The notes below the pieces were generated by a model that searched no databases, had not been told where the DNA came from, and worked only from the letters and a program-made list of their open reading frames with translations. The position numbers and the translations under genes were made by a program. From Rhodobacter maris (lineage in GTDB: Bacteria > Pseudomonadota > Alphaproteobacteria > Rhodobacterales > Rhodobacteraceae): a DNA stretch of 64,000 nucleotides. This document shows positions 16,993-26,797 of this stretch, one piece after another. Where the stretch lies: assembly GCF_900217815.1 (NCBI RefSeq), contig NZ_OBMT01000011.1, positions 1 through 64,000 on the forward strand, read 5' to 3'. Position 1 is the first letter of the stretch. Each line of letters begins with the position of its first letter.

Positions 16993-17751
16993 ATGCAGAC
17001 CTACGCAATAGGCGACATTCACGGCCAATATGACCTGATGATCCGCGCTTTCGAGTTGATTTCCGAAGATCGGGCGCGCGACGGCAGCGCCGACACCCCG
17101 GTGGTCGTGCTGGGAGATCTGTGCGACCGGGGGCCGAAATCGGCTCAGGTCATCGCCTATCTTTACGAAGCCCAGAAGCGCGGCGAAAACATTGTCGTGA
17201 TCAAGGGCAACCATGACCGGATGTTTGCCACGTTTCTCATCGATCCTTTCGCACGCGATCCGCGGTTGCGCGCCGAGCTCACCTGGCTGCATCCGCGCCT
17301 TGGCGGGCCGAAGACGCTCGAGAGTTACGGGCTGCGCGAGCCCGGCACCCGCCCGGTCAATCAGGTGCATGCCGAGGCGCTCGAGGCCGTGCCGCTCGCC
17401 CATCGCAACTGGCATGCTGCGCTCCCGCTCTATTATCGCCGCGATGAGGCGCTCTTTGTCCATGCGGGGATCGCGCCGGGCGTGCCGCTTGAAGACCAGA
17501 GCGAGGACGATCTGCTGTGGATCCGGTCTTCGTTTCTCACCGATCCGCGCGATCACGGCATGCTGATCGTGCATGGGCATACTGCGCTCGATGTGCCAAC
17601 CCATTACGGCAACCGGCTCAACCTCGACAGTTCCGCGGGCTATGGCGGACCGGTGACCGCTGCGGTGATCGAGGGGCGCGATGCCTGGCTTCTGACCCCC
17701 GAGGGGCGCAAGAAAATGGAGCCGCAATTGCAGGCGGAGACAACCTCTTAA
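16993..17751 (+). CDS. PPP-family serine/threonine phosphatase-like metallophosphoesterase
   Basis: Protein of 252 residues with metallophosphoesterase motifs in order: YAIGDIHGQYDLM (metal ligands D, H), VVVLGDLCDRGPKS, VIKGNHDRMF, MLIVHGHTALDVPTHYGNRLNLD. The pattern is that of PrpE/ApaH-like protein phosphatases. The ATG at 16993 has TTGGAG five bases upstream; a GTG at 16987 would overlap that site. It follows the serA terminator and so has its own transcript. Substrate is unknown; both phosphoproteins and dinucleotide polyphosphates are possible. Confidence 0.88.
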   Translation: MQTYAIGDIHGQYDLMIRAFELISEDRARDGSADTPVVVLGDLCDRGPKSAQVIAYLYEAQKRGENIVVIKGNHDRMFATFLIDPFARDPRLRAELTWLHPRLGGPKTLESYGLREPGTRPVNQVHAEALEAVPLAHRNWHAALPLYYRRDEALFVHAGIAPGVPLEDQSEDDLLWIRSSFLTDPRDHGMLIVHGHTALDVPTHYGNRLNLDSSAGYGGPVTAAVIEGRDAWLLTPEGRKKMEPQLQAETTS

Positions 17752-17799
17752 TCCTTTGCGCCGATCCTGCCGCAAACGGGCGACTCTGAGGAGGCCGGA

Positions 17800-17898
17800 A
17801 TGCGGATTTATGCGGAACCGAAACTGACGGCGGGCTGGGTGATCAGCTCCGCGACCGATCCTCATCCGCTGCGGATGGTCTGGCTCTGGCAGATGTGA
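17800..17898 (+). CDS. possible 32-residue small protein
   Basis: A short open frame preceded by a near-ideal GAGGAGG ribosome site five bases before the ATG, in the gap between the phosphatase and the thiolase. The peptide is tryptophan-rich (AGWVISS; VWLWQM at the C-terminus) and has no signal sequence. No family was recognised. The support is the ribosome site and position only. Confidence 0.4.
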   Translation: MRIYAEPKLTAGWVISSATDPHPLRMVWLWQM

Positions 17899-17998
17899 GG
17901 GCGCCGTCCTCGGCGATGACGTGTCGTCACGGCGCAGGCCGGGGCCTTCTCGTGCCCTGATGTCGCGGCTAACCTTCCCGCATTCAGGGGAGGAACTC

Positions 17999-19174
17999 AT
18001 GACCGGCATCGTCATCCTTGCGGGCGCGCGCACCGCGATTGGCAGCTTCGGCGGCAGTCTTGCGGGATTTGCACCGATCGATCTGGCGACCATCGTCGCG
18101 AAAGCGGCGCTGGCACGTGCCGCGGTTGCGCCCGAGCAAATCGAGCAGGTGGTGTTCGGCCACATCCTCAACACCGAGCCGCGCGACCTTTATCTCGGGC
18201 GCATGGCGGCTGTTGGAGCTGGCGTGCCGGTGGGCACGCCCGCGATGAACGTGAACCGGCTTTGCGGCTCGGGGGTGCAGGCCGTGGTCTCTGCCGCGCA
18301 GGCGCTCATGCTCGGCGAGGGCGATTTCGCGCTGGCGGGCGGGGCGGAGGTGATGAGCCGCACGCCCTATATTTTGCAGACCGCGCGTTTCGGCCAGAAG
18401 ATGGGGGACACGAAGGCGCTCGACATGATGACGGGCGCGCTCACCTGCCCCTTCGGCACCGGACATATGGGGGTGACGGCAGAAAACGTCGCGGCGGAAT
18501 ATGGCATCACGCGCGCCGCGCAGGATGCTTTCGCTCTGCAAAGCCAGACCCGGGCCGCGACGGCGCTCGCCGCAGGCGCCTTTTCCGAAGAGATCGTTCC
18601 GGTCGAGAGCGTCTCGCGCAGGGGCACCGTGATCTTTGACACCGACGAGCATCCGAAGGAGACTTCGGCCGAGAAGCTCGCCGCGCTGAAGCCTGCCTTC
18701 ATCAAGGAGGGCACGGTGACCGCGGGCAATGCGAGCGGCATCAACGATGGCGCCGCGGCGCTCATTCTCGCGCGGGAGGCGGCGGCGATTGCGACCGGGG
18801 TGAAGCCTCTGGCGCGGATCCTCGGCTGGGCGGTGGCCGGGGTGCGCCCGGAGGTGATGGGGCTCGGGCCGATCCCGGCGGTGCGCAAGCTTTGTGAAAA
18901 GACCGGCTTGAAGATCTCGGATTTCGACGTGATCGAGAGCAACGAGGCCTTTGCCGCGCAGGCCCTTGCGGTCAGCCAAGACCTTGGTCTCGATCCGGCG
19001 AAAGTAAACCCCGATGGTGGCGCGATTGCGCTGGGGCATCCGGTTGGGGCAACGGGGGCGATCCTGACGGTGAAGATCCTGCACCGGATGCAGCGGACCG
19101 GCGAAAAGCGCGGCCTTGTCACCATGTGCATCGGCGGCGGACAGGGGATCGCACTCGCGCTCGAACGGCTCTGA
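17999..19174 (+). CDS. acetyl-CoA acetyltransferase (thiolase)
   Basis: Protein of 391 residues. Thiolase signatures are complete: active-site Cys in MNVNRLCGSGVQAV (near residue 90), the His in GGAIALGHPVGATGA, and the second Cys in VTMCIGGGQGIAL. It condenses or cleaves acyl-CoA with acetyl-CoA. Being of the short-chain biosynthetic type, it may feed PHB or acetoacetyl-CoA pools. The ATG at 17999 follows GGGGAGGA. Its stop directly abuts the stop of the convergent pbpC gene (19174/19175). Which acyl chain it prefers cannot be read from the sequence. Confidence 0.93.
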   Translation: MTGIVILAGARTAIGSFGGSLAGFAPIDLATIVAKAALARAAVAPEQIEQVVFGHILNTEPRDLYLGRMAAVGAGVPVGTPAMNVNRLCGSGVQAVVSAAQALMLGEGDFALAGGAEVMSRTPYILQTARFGQKMGDTKALDMMTGALTCPFGTGHMGVTAENVAAEYGITRAAQDAFALQSQTRAATALAAGAFSEEIVPVESVSRRGTVIFDTDEHPKETSAEKLAALKPAFIKEGTVTAGNASGINDGAAALILAREAAAIATGVKPLARILGWAVAGVRPEVMGLGPIPAVRKLCEKTGLKISDFDVIESNEAFAAQALAVSQDLGLDPAKVNPDGGAIALGHPVGATGAILTVKILHRMQRTGEKRGLVTMCIGGGQGIALALERL

Positions 19175-21217
19175 TCAGGGCCGCAGCACCACCCGGCGGT
19201 GCGCCGCGCGCCCTCGCGCATCGAGCACGGTCAGGGTTACATAGCCGGGGCCGGTGAGGTTCAGAACTGTCTCGCGACTCGAAGTGCCAAAAAGAACCGG
19301 CACCCCGTTCGCAAGCCAGGTGAAAGGCGGTGCACCACTGCGCAGCTTCACCACCAGCCCTTCGCCCGCGGTCTCGATTTCGGCGCCCTCGGGCGGAAAG
19401 GTAACTTCGGGCGCACCGATGACGGTATCGGCAAAGGCGGCATCGCGCGGGCGGAAGCGTTGCAACGGCTGCGGCAGGCGCGCATTGGGCAGGATCAGCG
19501 TGGCGGGCGGTGGCGCGGGGAGGGGCACGCGGTCCGCCCCGATCCGGTCGAAGAGTTCGAAGAGCACCGGCGCGGCCAGTTCCCCGCCAAAGGCGCCGGG
19601 TACCGGCGTGCCATCGGCCCGGCCCATCCAGACGCCCGCCACATGCCGCCCGTCATAGCCCAGGGCGAGCGCGTCGCGGTGGCCATAGGAGGTGCCGGTC
19701 TTGTAGGCGATGCGGTTCGGTGCGGCCCCGGGCGGTGGCGGGATATGCACGAGGATATCCCCCACCTGCCAGGCCGCAACGGCACCAAAGAGCTGCCCGC
19801 TGGCTGGACCGGCCTTCCCCGCCTCCGCCGAAAGCGTAACCGGGCGGCCAAGCCGTGCGAGCCCGGCATAGGCCTGCACCAGATCTTCGAGGCTGATGCC
19901 GAGCCCGCCAAGGCTCACCGCAAGGCCCGGCGGGGCATTTGAGGGCAAGATTGGTTTTGCGCCTGCGCGCCGCAGCGTCGAAAGCAGCCGTTCGGGCCCC
20001 AAGGCCTCGGTCAGGCTGACGACGGGGATGTTGAGCGAGAGCGTGAGCGCCCGCCGCACCGTTACCGTGCCGCGAAAGCTGCGGTCGAAATTCTGTGGTC
20101 GCCAGGGGCCGAAAGCGACGGGGCGATCCTCGATCAGGGTTTCGGGATGGGCGAGGCCATCGTCGAACGCCAGTGCATAGACGAAGGGTTTGAGCGTCGA
20201 GCCGGGGGAGCGCGGCGCCTGCGTCAGGTCGAGGAAGCCTGCGCGGTGTGTATCGGTCCATTCCGCGCCACCGACCTCGGCGAGGATCTCTCCGCTCTGG
20301 TGGTCGGCCAGCACCATCGCCACCGAAACCTGCCCGCCTTGCCCCGCGATCGCGCGGCGGGCAAGCGTTTCCGCGGCGCGTTGCAGGCGCGGGTCGATCA
20401 CCGTCTCGATCCGTGTGCCCGGGGGCGTGCTCGCAAACAGCCGCTCGGTCAGATGTGGCGCCAGCGCGGGGAAGTCTCGCCGCCGGGTCGGAATCGGTTC
20501 GGCTTTTGCGGCGGCGACGGTATCGGCCTGCAGAATGCCCGCCCGCATGAGGCGGTCCAGCACCCGGTCGCGCGCCGCTTTTGCCTCCTTCGGGTTGCGG
20601 TCCGGCCGACGCCGTTCGGGAGATTGCGGCAGCGCGATCAGGAGCGCCGCCTCGGCGGGCGTGAGCCGGCGCGGCTCCTTGCCGAAATAAGCGAGCGCCG
20701 CCGCCCGCACCCCCTCCAGATTGCCGCCGAAGGGCGCGAGGCGCAGGTAAAGATCAAGGATCTGATCCTTCGTCAGTTTTCGCTCGAGCGCCAGCGCCAG
20801 TCGCGCCTGTCGCGCCTTACCCGGAAGCGTGCCGGTCGGGCCGTCTTCCAGAAGCCGCGCCACCTGCATGCTCAGCGTCGAGGCCCCAGAGACGATGTGG
20901 CGATGCCAGAGCATCTGCCCCGCGGCCCGCAGCACGGCCAGCGGATCGACCCCGGCGTGCTGCCGGTACCGGCCATCCTCGAAGGCGATCAGCGCTTGCA
21001 GATAAGCCGCGTCGACGGGCCCGGGGGCCAGCCGCCAGCGCCCGTCAGCCACCGGGAAGGCGCGCAAAAGCGTGCCGTCGCGCGCCAGAACCTCGCTGCC
21101 GACCGGCACGGTGAGGGGCGGCAGTTCGGTGGCCGCCACCCAACTGTCAAAGCCGTCGCGCGCGCCCGCCGCCAGCGCGAGGCCGAGCGCGGCGGCGAAT
21201 AAAAGCCGCGGTCTCAC
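19175..21217 (-). CDS. pbpC: penicillin-binding protein 1C
   Basis: Bifunctional peptidoglycan glycosyltransferase/transpeptidase-type protein of 680 residues. An N-terminal signal-anchor precedes a GT51 domain (LIAFEDGRYRQHAGVD; GASTLSMQVARLL). The penicillin-binding domain has SPGSTLKPFVYAL (SxxK) and YKTGTSYGHRDA (KTG). The C-terminal 90 residues are the PBP1C-specific beta domain (VTFPPEGAEIET, FTWLANGVPV). Its start overlaps the stop of the alpha-2-macroglobulin gene by 4 bp, the usual bacterial pairing. It is expected in the inner membrane, facing the periplasm. Confidence 0.96.
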   Translation of the reverse strand: MRPRLLFAAALGLALAAGARDGFDSWVAATELPPLTVPVGSEVLARDGTLLRAFPVADGRWRLAPGPVDAAYLQALIAFEDGRYRQHAGVDPLAVLRAAGQMLWHRHIVSGASTLSMQVARLLEDGPTGTLPGKARQARLALALERKLTKDQILDLYLRLAPFGGNLEGVRAAALAYFGKEPRRLTPAEAALLIALPQSPERRRPDRNPKEAKAARDRVLDRLMRAGILQADTVAAAKAEPIPTRRRDFPALAPHLTERLFASTPPGTRIETVIDPRLQRAAETLARRAIAGQGGQVSVAMVLADHQSGEILAEVGGAEWTDTHRAGFLDLTQAPRSPGSTLKPFVYALAFDDGLAHPETLIEDRPVAFGPWRPQNFDRSFRGTVTVRRALTLSLNIPVVSLTEALGPERLLSTLRRAGAKPILPSNAPPGLAVSLGGLGISLEDLVQAYAGLARLGRPVTLSAEAGKAGPASGQLFGAVAAWQVGDILVHIPPPPGAAPNRIAYKTGTSYGHRDALALGYDGRHVAGVWMGRADGTPVPGAFGGELAAPVLFELFDRIGADRVPLPAPPPATLILPNARLPQPLQRFRPRDAAFADTVIGAPEVTFPPEGAEIETAGEGLVVKLRSGAPPFTWLANGVPVLFGTSSRETVLNLTGPGYVTLTVLDARGRAAHRRVVLRP

Positions 21218-24200
21218 TCGATCTCGACCGTCCCGCTGGCACCATGGGCGCGCAATGCCGGGCGATACATATCTTCTACCGAGGCGGCGGGATGCGCGAA
21301 TTTCCCGGGGCTGACCGCGCGCACGATATAGGCAAGGCGGAAGGCCTCTTTCGATTGCCAGTCGACCGCGGCGCGGAATTCCTCCTGCCGGAATTCGGTC
21401 ATCCGCGGTTCGTCGAGCACGTCAAGCCAGTCGAGCGCCGCCACATCTCCGCCGCGGATCAGGTTCGGGTTGTCGATCTCGAAGCCCGCGGGCAGCGGGT
21501 CGGAGACCATCAGCCGCCCTTCCTGACGCCCCTGCGGCGTCACCTCGAGCACGGTCACAAGGCGCGTGCCCTGTGCCACCTGCGCCACGTCCACCGGCTT
21601 GCCCTCAAGCGTGTAATAGCGCCGGTTGATGGCCCAGCCCTTGCCGCCTGCGGGCTCCGCCACCTCGGGCACACCGACCGTGGTGAGCGTCAGCGTGGCG
21701 GGCTTCGCGCCGGAATTGCCGATCACGAGCGCGCGCCCGGCCGTCTCGGCGTCGATCACCTTCACAAGCGGGCCGGTCACTGGCGCGCCATCCACCGTCA
21801 GCCCTTCCATCCCGGGCCGGTCGATCAGCGCATGGGCGGCCAGAAGCGTCCAGCTTGCCTCCTGCGTCGAGAGCGGCACCTGACCAAGACGGCCCGTCAC
21901 CGAGGCGCCGACCGTCTCCATGTTCACCGCCTGCGAGCCCGCCTCGGAGGCCAGCGCAAGCACGGCGGCGCTGTCGCGCAGGGTCGTACCGTAATCGTCG
22001 CGCCAGAGCGGTTTTTCGGTCGTCGCCTCGCGGATCAGCCGCGCGGCACGGGCAAACATCGCATCGGCCCGGGTCTGGTCTCCATAGGAGGCGAGCGCCG
22101 CTCCAAGCTGTGCCGCAGCGAGAGGCGTGGCGAAATCGTCGCCCTTCACATCGGCATAATAGCGCAGATCTCCCACCGCCGCGGCGCCTTCGCGCGCCAG
22201 CACCATCAGCTGATAGGCAAGAACCTTGCCGCCGCCATTCGATGTCGTGTCGAAATCGGGCGCGTAATTCACCTGATTGCGCAGGTTGTCGAGCGCGTTG
22301 CGGAAAGCGGCATCGGGCACCTGATAGCCCTCCTTGCGCGCCCGGCTGAGGAAATCGGTGACATAGGCATCGAGCCAGCCGTCGCCCGATTCAGGTTGCC
22401 AGAGCCCAAATGCGCCGCTCGCATCCTGGTTCGTCAGCACCTTGCGGATCGCGGTGTCGATCCGGTTCCCCAGATCGGCGGGGGAGGCGAGGCCCATCGT
22501 CTCGGCCACCGAACTGAGGTAGAGGAGCGGCATCGCTTTCGAGGTGATCTGCTCGGTGCAGCCATAGGGATAGCGGTCGAGCGCGGCAAGAAGGGCGGGT
22601 GTATCGAATTGCGCGAGCGGCCCGGCCGCCAGCGTGGCACTGGCCGAGCCCGGCAGGAAGCCCGCAAAGACATTGGCGTCGAACGTGAATGTGTCGCCTG
22701 CTGCCAGATCGAAGCGCGATTGCCGCGCCACTTCGGGGCTCAGGTTCTCCACCGCCACTTTCAGCGTTTTCTCAAGCAGCCGCCCGTCGGGCGTGGTCAG
22801 CGCCACCCGCACCTCCTGCCCCCCTTCCGCCAGCGGCGCGGTAAAGGGGACAGAGACTTCGGCCTTGCCGAGATCGGCGAGATCGACCCCCGATGGTGTC
22901 GCGCCAAGCGTCAGCCCCGCCGAGGTGACATCGAGCCCCATCCGGCCCGAGGGCCCGGTGGCATGCACGATTTCCAGAAGCAGCCGCGAGCTGTCTCCCG
23001 GTGCGAGGAAGCGCGGCAGCGAGGCTGTCACCACCACCGGGTCGCGCACCAGCACATCGGCGCTCGCCTGCCCGACCCCGGTTTTTGACCAGACCACCGC
23101 GGAGAGCCGCACCGTGCCGTTGAAGGCGGGCATGTCGAAGCGCGTGTGGATCACGCCGTTCTCATCCGCCGTCAGCGCGCCGGAGAAATACGCGACGAGC
23201 TCTTCGGTGGGCGGCGGCGCCTGCATCGACATCTGCGGCGCGCCATCGCCGCCCGAGCGGATCACCCCCGCCTCGCCCGCGCGCCCGTCGATCAGCCGGC
23301 CGTAGATGTCGCGCAGGCCCACGCCGAGCCGGCGCTGACCAAAGTAATGCGCCTGCGGATCGGGCGCCTGAAAGGCGGTGAGGTTCAGGATGCCGAGATC
23401 GACCGCGGCAATCGTGGCATGCACCGTCTCGCCGGGTGCGACGCCATCGACCTTGAGCGCCACCGGCAGGGCCGCGCGCGGGTCGGAGGCAGCGGGCACG
23501 TCAAAACGGGCGAGAAGCGCATGCGCGCCGGGATCGACCTTGGCATAGGCAAGCCCCAGCGCGCGGTTGGGCGCGCGGTCGGGCGCGGCATCGGCCAGCG
23601 GACGCAACACCGAGGCGGTGACATAGGCGCCCGCGCCCCACTCCTCGGTGACCGGCAGCGCAATGCGGTTTTCGCCCGCCGCCACATCGACCGCCTTGAG
23701 CGCGATCAGCCGGTTCGAGAGCACCGAGACGAGCGCCACGCCCTTGGTAGGCGCGACAACGCGCAGTTGCGCCGTGTCGCCCGCAGCATAGGCGGGCTTG
23801 TCGAGCGAGAGCTGAAGCCGGTCGGGGCTGGCCAGAACATCGGCAGGCGCATACCAACCCGCGTCGAAACCGTAGCTCGCCACCACCTGATCCGCGCCAT
23901 TCTTGAGCACGATCTCATAGGCGCCCCAGTCGACTTTGGCCACGACCGCGAGCGGTTCACGCGTGCCCGTCGTGCCAGTGCCCTCGGCGATGCGGGTGCG
24001 CCGGGTCATCGGTTCCCAGTTCCAGTAACCGTCCATCGCATACCATTGATAGCGCGTCTCGACACGGTTCACGACCCAGCGCAGCGGCATTGCCACCGGC
24101 TTAAGGCCCGCATCGAGGGCCACGATCTCGAACCGCGCCTCTGCGCCTTCGGGGAGCGTGTCATCGGCAAAGAGCGGCTTGAGGCCGACCACCGGTTCGG

Positions 24201-26658
24201 GCGGCATCACCAGCCGCGAGATCGACCGTTCCACCGGCCGCCCCGAGCCTTCGCGCACCCGCAGCGCGAAGGTGGCCTGCAGGGGCCGCCCCTGTTCGAA
24301 GCCATCCTCGGGGATCTGCGCCCAGATCTCGGCATGGCCGCTGTCATCCGTTTCGGCGGAGTCGATCGTGCCCCATGTCGTGCCTGTGGTCTCATCATGG
24401 CGGCCGAAGCGATAGCCCTCGAAGCCCGGCAGATCCGCCGCCGCCGTCATCGTCAGATCGCCTTCGATGGCAAGCCCGGCGCCCGGCGCACCAAAGAGAT
24501 AGCGCGCATCGAGCCCGATTTGCGGCATCGCGCCGCCGGCGAGAATCCCCGCGGGCAGGCTCAGCTCAAAGTCGATCCGTTCGGGCAGGAAATCCTCGAC
24601 GAGGATCTTGGTCGAGGCGAGCGGCGCGGCCTTCGGATCGGCAAAGATATCGAGCCGCCAGGTGCCGCGCGGGGCTTGCGCGCCGATCGGCAGCGCTGCG
24701 GTCTCGCCGCCATCGCCCGCGTCTGTGGCAAGGATTCGGGAATATTCCACCCCATCGGGGCGCATCAGTACGGCAGTGAGCGGCAGACCCGGGAGCGCTT
24801 TCGCGCTGGCATCGCGGGCGAGAGCGGTGGCGTGCACCGTCTCGCCGACACGGTAGGCGCCGCGGTCGGTGGTGAGGAACACGTCGATCGCAGGCGCGGG
24901 CGGCAGGCCCGCCACGCCTCGGTCGGAAAGGTCGAATTCGGAATCCATCAGCGACAGGAAGGCAAGGTCATCGCCGCGCCGCACCGAGACGAGGCCCGGC
25001 GCGGCATTGCCCGCCCCGGCCGCCAGAGCCGCATCGAAATGCGCCAGGCCATCGGCATCGGTCGTCACCGTGGCGATCACACGGTTGGCCTTCGAAACAA
25101 GCTCCACCTCGGCGCCCGCCACGGCCGCCGCATCGGAGAGGCCGCGCACCGCGACGGTCAGCCCGTCCGTGCCGGAAAAGCTCGTCATGCCGAGATCGGA
25201 GATCGCGACCCATTGGGCGGCGGGGGGCGTTTCCCATTCATCGGCGCCGGGGACCGCGGCCACCAGCACATAAACCCCCGCGCCCAGAGGGCCGGTCACT
25301 TCCTGCACCGGCAGGCGCGTTGTGACATCGCGGTTCAGTTCGCGTTTCACGTCCGCGGTGCCGTGCCAGATCTCCTCCGCCATCGTCTCGGCGAGGGAGC
25401 CGAGGCTCCAGCTGTCGAGCGCGCTGGCGAAATCACCGTTGCGCATCGTCTCGATCAGGTTGCGATCGGAGACGCGCAGGATTTTGAGATCGAGCGTTTC
25501 AAGGTTGACGCTCTCGACGGGAACGCCATTGTCGGCGCCGCGCGGCAGGATATAGGCCCGTCCCGGGAAGCTGACCGAAGGCGCGCGGTCGCGCACATAG
25601 GCGGTGATCTTGGTGTCCTTGGCAAGCGTGTCGCCCGCGCCATCGGGCAGGCCCTTGCGGAAAGTCAGCGCATAGCGCGCGCCATGGGTGAGCCCGCCGA
25701 TGCAGATCTGGTTACCTTCCGCCTCGACGGTGAGACCGGGCGCTGGCAATTGCACGAAGCTGGTATAATCAACCCCGCTTTTCGCCAGATCTTCGTTGAA
25801 ATGGGCGCAGATGCGCGGGCTCGCGCTATCGGCCTCGACAGTATGCTCCGCGATGCGGAAGCCGTATTTGCCCTCCGCATCGTTCAACGCATCGGCGATG
25901 TCGGCACGCGGCGAGAGCGTCGTGGCAAGCCGCAGCGCGCCAAGCATCTCGCGCGTGCGCTCCGTTTTCTCGAGCAGTTGCGCCATCACGAACAGCGCCT
26001 GCGCCTGCGCGGCGGGCGTAGTCGCGCGCAGATAGCCGTTCACCGCCGCCGAGGCACTTCGCGCGAGCGCGGAGGCGTTGTGTTCCTCACGCCCCTGCGC
26101 GGCGTAATCGGTCCACAGATCGGCGGCATCGGTCAGAACGATCAGCGCTCCGGTCAGCGCCCGCATCCGCACCGTGTCGCCCGCCGTGCGCGCTGCGGCA
26201 AGCGCGCCTTGCAGCTCTGCCTCGGAGACGAAATTCGTCATGTGGCGCCGCCCCATCTCGGCGGCCAGAGCGGTGGCCTCGGCAAGCGCCCCCGCGCGCA
26301 GGAAGCCGAGCTCTGCCGCGCGCCGCTCGGCGCGCGCCTCGGCGCCCTTCGCGGCCATGAGCACCACCCCCGAGAACGCGCCCTGATAGGGGGTCATGCC
26401 GCTGACATCGGCCTTCGGAAAGCAGGAATTGTTGCGGGCATTGAAGGTGATGGCCTCACAGCCCGGATCTTGCAGGCAGGCCGCCTCGCAAGCTTCCAGC
26501 GTGGTGTCGAAGATCTGCGCGAGGTCACGCCCTGCAAGATCCATTCCTTCGGCGACAGAGAGCCGCTTCGGCGGCACCAGCAGGGCGCTTTCGGCCAAGA
26601 CAGGCAGCGCTGTAAGAAACGAAAACGACAGTGCCAGGAAGGCTTTGGGCAAATGCAT
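21214..26658 (-). CDS. bacterial alpha-2-macroglobulin family protein
   Basis: Very large exported protein of 1814 residues. The signal peptide (about 1-21) ends LPVLA-ES; there is no lipobox, unlike E. coli YfhM. A cysteine-rich PAN/Apple-like module (about 40-80, ACEAACLQDPGCEAI) and a helical repeat segment follow. Then come macroglobulin domains (DVFLTTDRGAYRVGETVHATA) and the thioester motif GCTEQ with C1367. The protein is thought to trap attacking proteases in the periplasm, after which PbpC repairs the wall. The ATG at 26658 follows a GGAGG site. The length exceeds E. coli YfhM because of the N-terminal extension. Confidence 0.93.
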   Translation of the reverse strand: MHLPKAFLALSFSFLTALPVLAESALLVPPKRLSVAEGMDLAGRDLAQIFDTTLEACEAACLQDPGCEAITFNARNNSCFPKADVSGMTPYQGAFSGVVLMAAKGAEARAERRAAELGFLRAGALAEATALAAEMGRRHMTNFVSEAELQGALAAARTAGDTVRMRALTGALIVLTDAADLWTDYAAQGREEHNASALARSASAAVNGYLRATTPAAQAQALFVMAQLLEKTERTREMLGALRLATTLSPRADIADALNDAEGKYGFRIAEHTVEADSASPRICAHFNEDLAKSGVDYTSFVQLPAPGLTVEAEGNQICIGGLTHGARYALTFRKGLPDGAGDTLAKDTKITAYVRDRAPSVSFPGRAYILPRGADNGVPVESVNLETLDLKILRVSDRNLIETMRNGDFASALDSWSLGSLAETMAEEIWHGTADVKRELNRDVTTRLPVQEVTGPLGAGVYVLVAAVPGADEWETPPAAQWVAISDLGMTSFSGTDGLTVAVRGLSDAAAVAGAEVELVSKANRVIATVTTDADGLAHFDAALAAGAGNAAPGLVSVRRGDDLAFLSLMDSEFDLSDRGVAGLPPAPAIDVFLTTDRGAYRVGETVHATALARDASAKALPGLPLTAVLMRPDGVEYSRILATDAGDGGETAALPIGAQAPRGTWRLDIFADPKAAPLASTKILVEDFLPERIDFELSLPAGILAGGAMPQIGLDARYLFGAPGAGLAIEGDLTMTAAADLPGFEGYRFGRHDETTGTTWGTIDSAETDDSGHAEIWAQIPEDGFEQGRPLQATFALRVREGSGRPVERSISRLVMPPEPVVGLKPLFADDTLPEGAEARFEIVALDAGLKPVAMPLRWVVNRVETRYQWYAMDGYWNWEPMTRRTRIAEGTGTTGTREPLAVVAKVDWGAYEIVLKNGADQVVASYGFDAGWYAPADVLASPDRLQLSLDKPAYAAGDTAQLRVVAPTKGVALVSVLSNRLIALKAVDVAAGENRIALPVTEEWGAGAYVTASVLRPLADAAPDRAPNRALGLAYAKVDPGAHALLARFDVPAASDPRAALPVALKVDGVAPGETVHATIAAVDLGILNLTAFQAPDPQAHYFGQRRLGVGLRDIYGRLIDGRAGEAGVIRSGGDGAPQMSMQAPPPTEELVAYFSGALTADENGVIHTRFDMPAFNGTVRLSAVVWSKTGVGQASADVLVRDPVVVTASLPRFLAPGDSSRLLLEIVHATGPSGRMGLDVTSAGLTLGATPSGVDLADLGKAEVSVPFTAPLAEGGQEVRVALTTPDGRLLEKTLKVAVENLSPEVARQSRFDLAAGDTFTFDANVFAGFLPGSASATLAAGPLAQFDTPALLAALDRYPYGCTEQITSKAMPLLYLSSVAETMGLASPADLGNRIDTAIRKVLTNQDASGAFGLWQPESGDGWLDAYVTDFLSRARKEGYQVPDAAFRNALDNLRNQVNYAPDFDTTSNGGGKVLAYQLMVLAREGAAAVGDLRYYADVKGDDFATPLAAAQLGAALASYGDQTRADAMFARAARLIREATTEKPLWRDDYGTTLRDSAAVLALASEAGSQAVNMETVGASVTGRLGQVPLSTQEASWTLLAAHALIDRPGMEGLTVDGAPVTGPLVKVIDAETAGRALVIGNSGAKPATLTLTTVGVPEVAEPAGGKGWAINRRYYTLEGKPVDVAQVAQGTRLVTVLEVTPQGRQEGRLMVSDPLPAGFEIDNPNLIRGGDVAALDWLDVLDEPRMTEFRQEEFRAAVDWQSKEAFRLAYIVRAVSPGKFAHPAASVEDMYRPALRAHGASGTVEIE

Positions 26659-26797
26659 GGCGACCTCCGATCGGTTCGGGCGAATGCTCTCACCCTTCGG
26701 TGCGCGGTTCAACGACGAAGCATGCGCCAGCGCGTGTTAACCGCAAATTCACTGGAATCTGGGAGCGTGCCGGAAAGATTTCGGACAGGTGTCGGGC

